Origin: Clostridium sp. AF27-2AA
GTDB lineage: Bacteria; Bacillota; Clostridia; Lachnospirales; Lachnospiraceae
Length of the DNA stretch: 64,000 nucleotides
Direction of reading: 5' to 3'
Assembly: GCF_003478505.1 (NCBI RefSeq)
Contig: NZ_QUFI01000011.1
Span: 50,148-114,147 of the forward strand
Part shown: in pieces, positions 7,920-15,955 of the stretch
How positions within the stretch are numbered: the stretch's first letter is position 1
How the letters are laid out: the number at the start of each line of letters is the position of its first letter
Notes under the pieces: generated by a model
The model's input: the letters and a program-made list of their open reading frames with translations, nothing else
Told to the model about the DNA's origin: nothing
Database searches by the model: none
Made by a program: the position numbers and the translations under genes

Positions 7920-9131
7920 ATGGAAAAAATCAAAATGACTACACCGCTTGTCGAGATGGACGGCGACGAGATGGCTGCAATCCTGTGGAAAGAAACCAAG
8001 GAAAAACTGATTCTGCCTTTTGTAGATCTCATGGTCGAGTATTATAACTTAAGCATCCGCAACCGTGACTTCACCGATGACCAGGTTACAATCGACTCCG
8101 CCAATGCCGCCAACAAATACGGTGTTGCCGTCAAATGCGCCACCATCACGCCAAACCTGGAGCGCATGCAGGAATATCAGTTGAAAAAAATGTGGAAGAG
8201 CCCGAACGCTACCATCCGCTCCATCATGGACGGTACCGTGTTCCGTGCACCGATCCTGATCAAAGGCATTGAACCCTATATCAAAACCTGGACGAAACCC
8301 ATCACCCTGGCCCGCCATGCATATGGCGATCTCTACCGTGCTTCCGAAATGAAGATTGACCAGCCGGGCAAATGTGAACTGGTTTTCACTGCTGAAGACG
8401 GGACGGAAACAAGAGAGCTCATCCATAATTTTACCACGCCTGGTGTTGTCCAGGGCATCCATAACCTGGATTCTTCCATCCAGAGCTTTGCCCGCTGCTG
8501 CATGTCCTATGCACTGGATGTAAAGCAGGATCTGATCTTTTCCGCAAAGGACACGATCTCAAAGGTCTATGACCGTAATTTCCGTGAAATTTTCAAAGAT
8601 GTTTTCATGAATGAATTTATGGAAGACTTTGAGAAGGCCGGTATTTCCTATCAGTACTGTCTGATCGACGATGCAGTGTCCCGTGCCGTAAAAAATCAGG
8701 GCGGCTATGTCTGGGCCTGCCAGAACTATGACGGCGATGTTATGAGTGATATGCTGGCTACCGCCTATGGTTCCGCAGCTATGATGACCTCTGTGCTGGT
8801 ATCTCCAAACGGCAATTATGAGTACGAGGCTGCTCACGGAACCGTGCGCCGTCACTACTACCGCTACCTGGAAGGCGGTGTTGCATCTACCAACCCGCTT
8901 GCCATCATTATGGCCTGGGCCAGCGCTCTGGAAAAACGCGGCGAGCTGGATCAGAACAAAGAGCTGGAAACCTTTGGCCGCCAGTTAAAAGAAGCAGCAG
9001 TCAGAACCGTAGAAGACGGCATTATGACTGCTGATCTGAAAAAAGTGACCACGATTAAAAATCCGCATGTTGTTACCGGACTTGTATTCATTGCCACTGT
9101 CCAGGAACGGCTGATGAAGCTTCGCGGTTAA
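7920..9131 (+). CDS. icd: NADP-dependent isocitrate dehydrogenase, eukaryote-like subclass
   Basis: 403 residues with a strong AGAGGAGGAAAG site before the ATG. The start (MTTPLVEMDGDEMA) and the motifs PNATIRSIMDGTVFR, KTWTKPITLARHAYGD, QNYDGDVMSD and EYEAAHGTVRRHYYRY are those of the dimeric NADP isocitrate dehydrogenases of eukaryotes and many Clostridia and Bacteroides, not the E. coli Icd type. It oxidises isocitrate to 2-oxoglutarate in the cytosol, supplying glutamate and NADPH. It is monocistronic and followed by a perfect hairpin. A second, different isocitrate-type dehydrogenase lies at 39217. Confidence 0.95.
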   Translation: MEKIKMTTPLVEMDGDEMAAILWKETKEKLILPFVDLMVEYYNLSIRNRDFTDDQVTIDSANAANKYGVAVKCATITPNLERMQEYQLKKMWKSPNATIRSIMDGTVFRAPILIKGIEPYIKTWTKPITLARHAYGDLYRASEMKIDQPGKCELVFTAEDGTETRELIHNFTTPGVVQGIHNLDSSIQSFARCCMSYALDVKQDLIFSAKDTISKVYDRNFREIFKDVFMNEFMEDFEKAGISYQYCLIDDAVSRAVKNQGGYVWACQNYDGDVMSDMLATAYGSAAMMTSVLVSPNGNYEYEAAHGTVRRHYYRYLEGGVASTNPLAIIMAWASALEKRGELDQNKELETFGRQLKEAAVRTVEDGIMTADLKKVTTIKNPHVVTGLVFIATVQERLMKLRG

Positions 9132-9148
9132 TCTCTAAAAATGCATAT

Positions 9149-9178
9149 AGGGCTTCTCATCAACCGATGAGAAGCCCT
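9149..9178. terminator. Perfect hairpin between convergent icd and chromate-transporter genes
   Basis: Stem arms AGGGCTTCTCATC and GATGAGAAGCCCT enclose a four-base loop. It is shared by the convergent genes and its right arm overlaps the end of the chromate-transporter reading frame. There is no strong U-run on either side, so termination is inferred from position and stem strength. Confidence 0.6.
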
Positions 9179-9711
9179 AATATTGCCGCAATCAATATTG
9201 TCTTAGGAATGGATATATTTTTTTGAAGCAGTAAATATAATGAAACCAGTGCAATTAATATCTGATTCCAATGAATGGTAGAAAACCACATGCTTCCGGC
9301 TTCTCTCCAGTAAGTTGTTATTCCAAGCGTCACTGCTGCCGCCGCCAGCATACCAAGACTTACAGGACGCACGCCCCGTAACGCGCTCTCCAACCATGGA
9401 TTTCCATTTAATTGAAAGATAAATCCTGCAGCAGCCATGCTCAATGTAAGGGATGGCATCATAACTCCAAAACTTGCAGACAGCGCTCCTGGAATTCCAG
9501 CAGTTCGCAAACCAACAAAGGTTGCGCAGTTTATCCCTAAAGACCCTGGTGTCATTTCTGCCACTGCAACAATATCAATTACTTCCGCTGCAGTCATCCA
9601 GCCATGCGATAAAACCTCATCATTAATGACTGGTACCATCGTTGTTCCGCCAAAACTACAGAATCCTATTCTCATAAATGAAAGAAACAGTTCAAGATAC
9701 AGTTCCATCAT
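9160..9711 (-). CDS. Chromate transporter family protein, short C-terminal-type subunit
   Basis: 183 residues, about six membrane segments. It carries GFCSFGGTTMVPVIND, the CHR-domain motif, and EMTPGSLGINCATFVG. CHR proteins occur as a fused long ChrA or as two short proteins; here the two short ones overlap by 20 bases and would form a heterodimer in the membrane. In anaerobes without chromate exposure the natural substrate (possibly sulfate or another oxyanion) is not known. Confidence is high for the family, low for the substrate. Confidence 0.82.
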   Translation of the reverse strand: MMELYLELFLSFMRIGFCSFGGTTMVPVINDEVLSHGWMTAAEVIDIVAVAEMTPGSLGINCATFVGLRTAGIPGALSASFGVMMPSLTLSMAAAGFIFQLNGNPWLESALRGVRPVSLGMLAAAAVTLGITTYWREAGSMWFSTIHWNQILIALVSLYLLLQKNISIPKTILIAAILGLLIG

Positions 9712-10249
9712 TTTTCCCCTTCCAAATGAGCATACCTAGAATCAGTGAAACTGCTACAAGCAACAGCTTGTTAATTCCAGTCATAACGCATAAAATGAAT
9801 GAAGCAAAAACAAGCAGCCATGATACCTTACTGTGGATTGCTGTTTTTTTCAGGCGCAGACAGGCACTTATGATAATCGGAACTACTACACTTCGCACAC
9901 CATTTAAAATTTTTATTACATAGATATTATCACGAAGAGATGCATAGAAATACGTAACAACCGCAATCGCAAGCAACGCGGGGGCAGACAGACCAAAAGC
10001 CGCTGCCACTGCACCACTGACACCATTCATTGCAAAACCGCAAAAAACAGACATATTAATGATCATAATTCCTGGAAATGATTTTGCCAAAGACATATAA
10101 TCTGCAATCTGTTCTTCTGTCATCCATCCTCTCCGATCTACAAATTCTGCCTGCATTTGTGCAATAATGCTCCAACCACCGCCAAATGTAAATGCGCCGA
10201 TTTTAAACATTAGCAAAAATATTATGACAAGTCGTTGTATTTTTTTCAT
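9692..10249 (-). CDS. Chromate transporter family protein, short N-terminal-type subunit
   Basis: 185 residues, first gene of the pair. KIGAFTFGGGWSIIAQMQ and SLAKSFPGIMIINMSVFCGF are the CHR-family signatures, with about six hydrophobic helices. The 3' end overlaps the start of the partner gene at 9711, indicating coupled translation. The upstream region holds degraded sequence and no clear regulator. Substrate is unknown; family membership is well supported. Confidence 0.82.
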   Translation of the reverse strand: MKKIQRLVIIFLLMFKIGAFTFGGGWSIIAQMQAEFVDRRGWMTEEQIADYMSLAKSFPGIMIINMSVFCGFAMNGVSGAVAAAFGLSAPALLAIAVVTYFYASLRDNIYVIKILNGVRSVVVPIIISACLRLKKTAIHSKVSWLLVFASFILCVMTGINKLLLVAVSLILGMLIWKGKNDGTVS

Positions 10250-10267
10250 ACTCTGTTCCTTCCGACC

Positions 10268-10540
10268 GAGCTCAGCAGAAAACTCTCCGTCTTTTCATCT
10301 GTACACCAGACACTGTACAGCGCGGCGCTTTCTGTGGTCATTACATCAATCGCCATCCGGTATTCCATACTTATATTGGAAATACCATCTCCAACAAATT
10401 ATAAAATCTTATTCTTAATAAAAATCATTTTGAAACGTTGCCGCAATCAAAGCAAGCGCAATATCTTGAGGACCAACACCTGGTCTTGGAGCACCCGTCA
10501 ATTTGACTGCCAGAACGAGAGGAAATGCGATATATTTGTT
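10268..10540 (-). pseudogene. Fragment of a YbhJ-type aconitase-family gene
   Basis: The minus strand is recognisably homologous to positions about 15080-15350 of the intact YbhJ-type gene: the stretch encoding the TTESAALSS-type segment, the RMGIDVMT segment and the GVGPQD-like segment all remain, but with many substitutions and in-frame breaks. Neither end of the gene is present. It is an isolated internal fragment of a paralogue, not part of a reading frame. Confidence 0.75.
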
Positions 10541-10752
10541 AGTTATAATTATATGGCATACATTTCTTTAAGTAAAATACATAATCTGGTATAGCATCCA
10601 TATGGTTTTTCTATAGTAAAAAGCATTTCACCATGAGCCTCATAATATCAGCACAAACATTCAGGCCATTAACCTCTTACCATTTACTTTTGAAATTTTC
10701 AAGGAAAAAATATTAGTATCAAAATAAAAATACAAAAGATTTGTCAGTAAGG

Positions 10753-10890
10753 AGTTGGATCTGCCCAAGTTGTGGTGCAGAACATGACAGAGATATCAAT
10801 GCAGCAAAAACATATTGGCAGAAGGATTACGGCAAATTTCCATACCGGCGCAGCATCAGGTCTGTTTTTTCGAATCACATGTCCCTTTTT
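10753..10890 (+). pseudogene. Decayed C-terminus of a TnpB (IS200/IS605-type) protein
   Basis: The plus-strand frame reads [19 protein letters not shown], the C-terminal zinc-ribbon and third RuvC Asp region of TnpB/OrfB. After INAAK a single-base shift is needed to recover an [12 protein letters not shown] continuation, then the match fades. No TnpA, no upstream TnpB and no clear ends are present, so this is a relic of an IS605-group element. Confidence 0.75.
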
Positions 10891-10920
10891 CAGCATAATG
10901 GTATATAAATATCATAACCT

Positions 10921-11562
10921 TTATTCAATCCGCGGCAGATTCCACCGATAATGCATAGCCAGAAAACGCACGATCACGACCGCAGAGGCCCCCACCATCA
11001 TAGCCGTCAGATTTCCAAGTGTACTTTTTGTATAGACACACACCAGGGCTCCGATGATGGAAGCGCAGGCATAAATATGCTTTGTCAGAATATACGGTTT
11101 CTCCTGCGCCATCACATCTCTCAGCAGACCTCCGCCCACTCCGGTGATCACGCCGACAAACACCAGCAAAAACAATTGATGATACCCGGCATTCCAGGCT
11201 GTATTAATGCCGACCACCGTAAAAATTCCGAGACCGATCGCGTCAGAAATATTCATCAGCAGATCGTAAAGCTGTCCGATACGCCCGTCCAGAAGATTTC
11301 TCCGGATATAAAGAAGAGCAAACAGTCCCAGTGAAACCATCACAGCCACAATGGTATAAATCGGCCTGCGGAACATTCCCGGAGGAATGATACCAAGCGT
11401 CACATCACGGATTGCTCCGCCCCCTACTGAAGTTGTCACTCCAAGAACACAGACCCCGAAGAGGTCCATTTTTTTACGGATACCAAGCATGGCACCCGAT
11501 GCGGCAAACGCCACCGTCCCCATCATTTCCATAATGAAAATGATCAAATCTGAATAATTCAT
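10921..11562 (-). CDS. TRIC-like / UPF0126 (YadS/YicG) membrane protein
   Basis: 213 residues with about six or seven membrane helices arranged as a duplication. Each half carries a glycine-rich motif, SVGGGAIRDVTLG and GVGGGLLRDVMA, the UPF0126 signature. Bacterial relatives were shown to form trimeric cation channels, and some are linked to glycine uptake, so function in this organism is open. The gene stands alone and diverges from the cell-wall-binding gene; its start lies only two bases from a long upstream plus-strand leader. Confidence 0.85.
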   Translation of the reverse strand: MNYSDLIIFIMEMMGTVAFAASGAMLGIRKKMDLFGVCVLGVTTSVGGGAIRDVTLGIIPPGMFRRPIYTIVAVMVSLGLFALLYIRRNLLDGRIGQLYDLLMNISDAIGLGIFTVVGINTAWNAGYHQLFLLVFVGVITGVGGGLLRDVMAQEKPYILTKHIYACASIIGALVCVYTKSTLGNLTAMMVGASAVVIVRFLAMHYRWNLPRIE

Positions 11563-11697
11563 GATTGAAACCCCCGCCTTCTCTCCATTTATTTTTTTAT
11601 CTTATCATGATTTCTGCATTCTCACAAGAACACAAAAAAAGACTTATATCTGAAATCATCATCAAAAAAAATGAGATAAAAGTGTACATCAAAGCCC

Positions 11698-11728
11698 TTG
11701 ACCCTGGAACAGTTCCAGGGTTTATAAT
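11698..11728 (+). promoter_or_regulatory. MerR-type promoter with 19-bp spacer and perfect operator dyad
   Basis: A -35 box TTGACC (11698-11703) and a perfect -10 box TATAAT (11723-11728) are separated by 19 bp instead of 17. The spacer region carries a perfect dyad, ACCCTGGAAC and GTTCCAGGGT, with a single A between. This over-long spacer filled by an inverted repeat is the hallmark of MerR-family promoters, where the regulator untwists DNA to activate. No merR-like gene is seen in the window, so the regulator is encoded elsewhere. Confidence 0.8.
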
Positions 11729-11768
11729 AAATAGTAAAAAAGAAGAACAATCTGGAGGTTTTCTAAAG

Positions 11769-12434
11769 ATGAGAAAGAATCACAAGATAAAAGCAGCACT
11801 CTTTGCAGGGCTTGCAGGAACCATGCTGTTTGGAAGCTGCATGACCGCCTATGCAGCCGGAGTGACCAAAGCTAACGGAAAGCTTTACTACTATCAGGCA
11901 GACGGTTCCCTGGCCAACGGCCTGATCCACGACACCGCTTCCGACAAATATTACTATGCGCTCTCCGATGGCAGCCTTGTAACAGGCTGGCTCCATCTGG
12001 ATCAGGATTACTATTATATGAGTGATGATGGCTCCCTGTGGACCGGCTGGAGAACTATCTCCGGCTCCCGCTACTACTTCTATCCGGAATCCGGCAAATG
12101 CGCACTGAACGTGGCTATGCCAATCGGAGACAGCTGGTACTTATTCGGAACCGACGGCAAGATGCAGACCGGTTTCCAGAATGTCAACGGAAACACCTAC
12201 TACTTTGATCCGTCTACCGGTGTCATGTATGCAGGAACCACCCGCACCATCAACGGTATTTCCTACACCTTCAATGCAAACGGAACCTGTACCCCCCATG
12301 TGGATACCGCAAACTCCTTCACCATTGGTGATGAGGCAAATAACCAGAACAAAAAACCAAACAGCCAGACCACACAGGAAACCAGAACCGAAGGCGGTTC
12401 CCGTGTTGTAACTGCCGGTTCCAGCAGATATTAG
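11769..12434 (+). CDS. Secreted cell-wall/choline-binding-repeat protein
   Basis: 221 residues from the ATG at 11769 with GGAGG upstream. An N-terminal signal peptide (basic RKNHKIK, hydrophobic core, likely cut after MTAYAA) precedes about six aromatic and glycine-rich repeats of the cell-wall-binding type (GKLYYYQADGSLANG, YYYMSDDGSLWTGW, SRYYFYPESG, TYYFDPSTGVMY). The C-terminus is a polar linker without a sortase motif. Such repeats bind choline or other wall glycans at the cell surface; no catalytic domain is present. Transcription is from the MerR-type promoter upstream. The last 55 bases of the gene recur at 32492. Confidence 0.85.
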   Translation: MRKNHKIKAALFAGLAGTMLFGSCMTAYAAGVTKANGKLYYYQADGSLANGLIHDTASDKYYYALSDGSLVTGWLHLDQDYYYMSDDGSLWTGWRTISGSRYYFYPESGKCALNVAMPIGDSWYLFGTDGKMQTGFQNVNGNTYYFDPSTGVMYAGTTRTINGISYTFNANGTCTPHVDTANSFTIGDEANNQNKKPNSQTTQETRTEGGSRVVTAGSSRY

Positions 12435-12510
12435 ATTCCGATAGAAAAGCAACCGTGCAGGAACGGCTTATGGCACTGTACAAATAACAAAATATCGAAT
12501 TACAGTCAAA

Positions 12511-12544
12511 CAGGAGGCTAATCAAACGAATGATTAGCCTCCTG
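12511..12544. terminator. Perfect bidirectional hairpin
   Basis: A perfect 14-bp stem (arms CAGGAGGCTAATCA and TGATTAGCCTCCTG) with a six-base loop sits between the convergent cell-wall-protein and LysR genes. It most likely terminates both transcripts. Confidence 0.7.
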
Positions 12545-12560
12545 TTCCATTCAGATCATC

Positions 12561-13505
12561 TTATAAATTGAATTTTTGTTTCATCAGATCGATCAGGAAA
12601 CGCTCTGCCCGCCCGAGATACATATCCTCCTTGTACACTGCATTGACACTCCAGAATTCTGGTGTCACTGAGAAATCATAACAATTGAAACGCTCCATTC
12701 CCCCAAGCGCATCAATTGCCCGTTGCGGAACAATTGCCACTCCCAATCCCGCTGCGGCCAGTTGAACTGCTGAAATACAACTGGATAGTTCTATCATAAT
12801 CTTCGGATCAATGCCATATTGCCGCAACACAAGATCTGTCTTTTTACGGATTGCATGACCTTTTTTCAACATAACAAATGGAAGGCTTGACATTTTACTC
12901 AGATTCACACACCTGTTTTTCCTCTTACCTTCTGTCAGATTCGACACACATGACTCATCCAGAAACATGTCTTCTGTAAGCATACTTTCTTCCGCCACCA
13001 GCAGAAGCTGCTCCCGATAAATAGGTTCTGCTTTCAGTCCGACCGGAAGTTCTCCCTGGCTGCGTGGAATTACATAAAAGCTGATATCATCCCGCAGAAT
13101 TGCCTGAAGAAGTTCATCGGACTTTGCCTCCATCACCTGCAATTCAATTTCAGGATACTGCTTCTTAAATTCCGGTATTACTGCAGGAAGCATATAACCA
13201 GCCCGTTCGGTTGGCATACCAAAATTAATGCGGCCTTTCTCACCAAGTCCTGCATCGATCAATTCCTTTCGCAGATTATCACTCATGAGCAGAATCTTTC
13301 TTGCTGTCTCCACATATTTCTCTCCAGCATATGTGATCGTGAGAGGCGAAGTTCCACGATCGAATAATTTCACGCCAACATCCTGCTCTACCTTAGAGAC
13401 AATGTGGCTCAGGGAAGGCTGTGATATATAAAGCTTGCGTGCCGCAGCCGTGATACTGCGGCAATCCGCAACCGTTGTGATATAGAGCATTTCGCGAAAA
13501 TCCAT
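12561..13505 (-). CDS. LysR-type transcriptional regulator next to the aconitase cluster
   Basis: 314 residues from the ATG at 13503-13505 with CAGGAGG upstream. The HTH (RSITAAARKLYISQPSLSHI, then VGVKLFDRGTSPLTITYAG) occupies the first 65 residues; an effector-binding domain follows. It lies 82 bases downstream of the YbhJ-type gene on the same strand, so it may be read through from that operon or have its own promoter. By position it is a candidate regulator of the RraA-aconitase-PrpF-YbhJ set. E. coli ybhHIJ likewise sits near a LysR gene, ybhD. Confidence 0.83.
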   Translation of the reverse strand: MDFREMLYITTVADCRSITAAARKLYISQPSLSHIVSKVEQDVGVKLFDRGTSPLTITYAGEKYVETARKILLMSDNLRKELIDAGLGEKGRINFGMPTERAGYMLPAVIPEFKKQYPEIELQVMEAKSDELLQAILRDDISFYVIPRSQGELPVGLKAEPIYREQLLLVAEESMLTEDMFLDESCVSNLTEGKRKNRCVNLSKMSSLPFVMLKKGHAIRKKTDLVLRQYGIDPKIMIELSSCISAVQLAAAGLGVAIVPQRAIDALGGMERFNCYDFSVTPEFWSVNAVYKEDMYLGRAERFLIDLMKQKFNL

Positions 13506-13587
13506 ACAATTCCTCCTGACGTACAAGGTTCTTCCCTGTCTTATCGGCTATATTATATCTATTTTTTTAGATTTTCGCAATGTTTGC

Positions 13588-15861
13588 TTAGCTTCGGTAA
13601 TAATTGATCAGACAGCCGGATAACAAAATTTTTCTCTCATCCTCTGTTAAAGTATCTAATGTACAGGAAATTTCTTTTTTTACATCGCCGGTTACCGCAT
13701 CCAACAGCTGCACCTTTACCGTATTTTTGCATTCCGAAATGACCTGTTCAACATCCCGGACGAGCAGATAGCTTCCAACCGGGATTTCCAGCTTTTCTTC
13801 TGTTCGCAGAGGGAGAAGCCCCCAGTTGATCAGATTGGAACGGTAGCGCTTGGTTGCGTATTCATTTGCCAGATTCGCAAATCCGCCCAAAACTTTCTGA
13901 GAGCTTGCTGCCTGTTCTCTGGAAGATCCATCTCCAATCTTGTCACTGACCATCAAGCCTCCAAAGGTAATGTCCGGAGCCGGGCAGCCGACTGTTTTTG
14001 TGAGTTTTTCAAGCAGAGCATCAAATTCCGCATCTCCTGTCTGCACTGGACGTGCCTGTCCGCTTGCAAACTGTTCTCTCCGCTTTGTTTCCAGTGACCG
14101 GATTGCTTTCGCACGCCCTACATAATCCGGATCACGGCTGATCATGGTATATTCCGAAATTTTTTCCGGATTTGACCGGAACGATGACGCCTCACCGGAC
14201 GGAATCAGTTCATCGGTAGTAACCGAACCATGATAAGAGCCTGCTGTCTTTAACAGTAAATGCTTTGTCAATGGCTGCATCTTCGGCCAGTCTGCGATAT
14301 TTGGCCCCATCGTCAGTTCTACGTTATCGTCACCCTTTTCGAAATTGTTAAATACCTGATTCTCATAAATTTTTGCATCGAAATGGTGCTTCAGAGTTCT
14401 GTATTCTACATCCAGATCGGTTGCTGCCGTCAGTTTTCCGCCGTTTCTTACCGTAGCTGCAATGGAACGGGCATCCATCAGGCAGGAGCAGGCCATCTGT
14501 CCCTGACCAGGTTTCGAACCTTCCCGGTTTGGGTAATTTCGGGTCATATGGCGAATGCTGACCTGATTGTTGGCCGGAACATCCGTAACTCCGAAGCACG
14601 GACCACAGATGCAGGGGCGTAAGGTTGCCCCGGAAACTGCAAGCTCTCCGGCAATCCCCTGTTCCATCAGATCTGCCATAACAGGAAGGCTGGCTGGGTT
14701 GATGCCAAGATTCAGGCCACTTCCCGGAATTCCATAACCTTTTAAAATATCTGCCATGGCAACGATGTTTTCAAACAAACCACCACTGCATCCGCTGACC
14801 AGTGCCTGATCTACATAAAACGCTCCGTCCCGCATATGGGACTGAATGGAAAACGGTTCTCCGTGCTTTCCTTTGATCTTGTTTCCGGCTTCTTCCACTT
14901 CACGGATCACTTCCGGCATCCGCTCCTTAAATTCACGGATCGGCATTGCATTGCTCGGATGGAACGGCAGTGCAATCATACATTCTACACTGGAAAGATC
15001 AATCTCGATCAGTCCATCATAGTACGCCCCTGTCTCCGGCTGCATTTTGCGGTAAGCGTCACCGCGTCCGTGACCTACCAGAAATTCTTCTGTCTTTTCA
15101 TCAGTACACCAGATACTGGAAAGTGCTGCACTCTCGGTTGTCATGACATCAATTCCCATTCGGTATTCCATGCTCAGATTGAATACCCCGTCTCCGACAA
15201 ACTCCAATACCTTATTCTTATTAAAGTTATTCTGGAAGGTTGCCGCAATCAGGGCAAGCGCTACATCCTGCGGTCCTACACCAGGTCTTGGCGTTCCGGT
15301 GAGCTTCACAGCCAGAACCGGCGGATAAGCAATATCATAAGTACGGCCAAGCAGTTGTTTCGCTACTTCACCGCCGCCTTCTCCAATTCCCATTGTGCCA
15401 AGTGCACCATAGCGGGAATGACTGTCCGAACCAAGGATCATTCTGCCGCCGCCTGCCATCATCTCACGCATATACTGATGAAGCACCGCCCGGTATGGCG
15501 GGACAAAAATACCGCCATATTTTTTCGCGTTTCCAAGGCCGAATACATGATCATCCTCATTGATCGTTCCCCCCACCGCACAGAACGTATGGTGGCAGTT
15601 TGATAATACATACGGCACTGGGAACCTTTTAATCCCGCTCGCTCTTGCTGTCTGCAGAATGTTTACATAGTTGTTATCCGGCGATACTAATGCATCAAAC
15701 TTCAATTGAAGCTGATCCATATTATCACTGTGATTATGTGATTTTAATACCTGGTAAGCCATCGTCTTCGTTTTTCCTTCGGCCTGCAATGCTGCATCTT
15801 CTGTTGCAGAAAAACTGCCATCAGCAGAAAGCATAACTCCATGATTTGTTAAGGTTACCAT
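13588..15861 (-). CDS. YbhJ-type aconitase-family hydratase, copy 1
   Basis: 757 residues from the ATG at 15859-15861 with GGAGGATGAGG upstream. It belongs to the uncharacterised YbhJ branch of the aconitase superfamily. Iron-sulfur ligand motifs are VSGCSGGLFENI (in place of GSCTN) and RPCICGPCFG. The swivel-domain motif is SSREQAASSQKVLGG near residue 650. The family hydrates and dehydrates hydroxy-tricarboxylates, but no substrate is established for YbhJ. It follows a PrpF-type gene, as in E. coli ybhH and ybhJ, but a strong hairpin with U-run lies between the two, so its expression may be attenuated. Confidence 0.85.
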   Translation of the reverse strand: MVTLTNHGVMLSADGSFSATEDAALQAEGKTKTMAYQVLKSHNHSDNMDQLQLKFDALVSPDNNYVNILQTARASGIKRFPVPYVLSNCHHTFCAVGGTINEDDHVFGLGNAKKYGGIFVPPYRAVLHQYMREMMAGGGRMILGSDSHSRYGALGTMGIGEGGGEVAKQLLGRTYDIAYPPVLAVKLTGTPRPGVGPQDVALALIAATFQNNFNKNKVLEFVGDGVFNLSMEYRMGIDVMTTESAALSSIWCTDEKTEEFLVGHGRGDAYRKMQPETGAYYDGLIEIDLSSVECMIALPFHPSNAMPIREFKERMPEVIREVEEAGNKIKGKHGEPFSIQSHMRDGAFYVDQALVSGCSGGLFENIVAMADILKGYGIPGSGLNLGINPASLPVMADLMEQGIAGELAVSGATLRPCICGPCFGVTDVPANNQVSIRHMTRNYPNREGSKPGQGQMACSCLMDARSIAATVRNGGKLTAATDLDVEYRTLKHHFDAKIYENQVFNNFEKGDDNVELTMGPNIADWPKMQPLTKHLLLKTAGSYHGSVTTDELIPSGEASSFRSNPEKISEYTMISRDPDYVGRAKAIRSLETKRREQFASGQARPVQTGDAEFDALLEKLTKTVGCPAPDITFGGLMVSDKIGDGSSREQAASSQKVLGGFANLANEYATKRYRSNLINWGLLPLRTEEKLEIPVGSYLLVRDVEQVISECKNTVKVQLLDAVTGDVKKEISCTLDTLTEDERKILLSGCLINYYRS

Positions 15862-15884
15862 TTCCTCATCCTCCAATTTTGGTT

Positions 15885-15925
15885 AAAAAGCTGCCGCAAA
15901 ATGCTATTTTGCACATTTTGCGGCA
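15885..15925 (-). terminator. Intrinsic terminator or attenuator between PrpF and YbhJ copy 1
   Basis: A perfect 12-bp stem (TGCCGCAAAATG / CATTTTGCGGCA) with a 10-base loop is followed on the minus strand by AGCTTTTTAACC. It lies 30 bases upstream of the YbhJ ribosome site, inside what otherwise looks like one operon, and would reduce read-through into copy 1. Confidence 0.75.
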
Positions 15926-15955
15926 TTTTCATTTATCTGGAAAAGCTAACAATTT

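Larger units (their letters stand above)
10250..10920. other. Intergenic stretch with two decayed gene fragments
   Basis: No intact gene is visible. It holds a degraded piece of a YbhJ-type hydratase on the minus strand (about 10268-10540) and a decayed TnpB C-terminus on the plus strand (about 10753-10890). The sequence between is A/T-rich and shows nothing I can name. It looks like a graveyard of earlier insertions and recombination. Confidence 0.7.
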
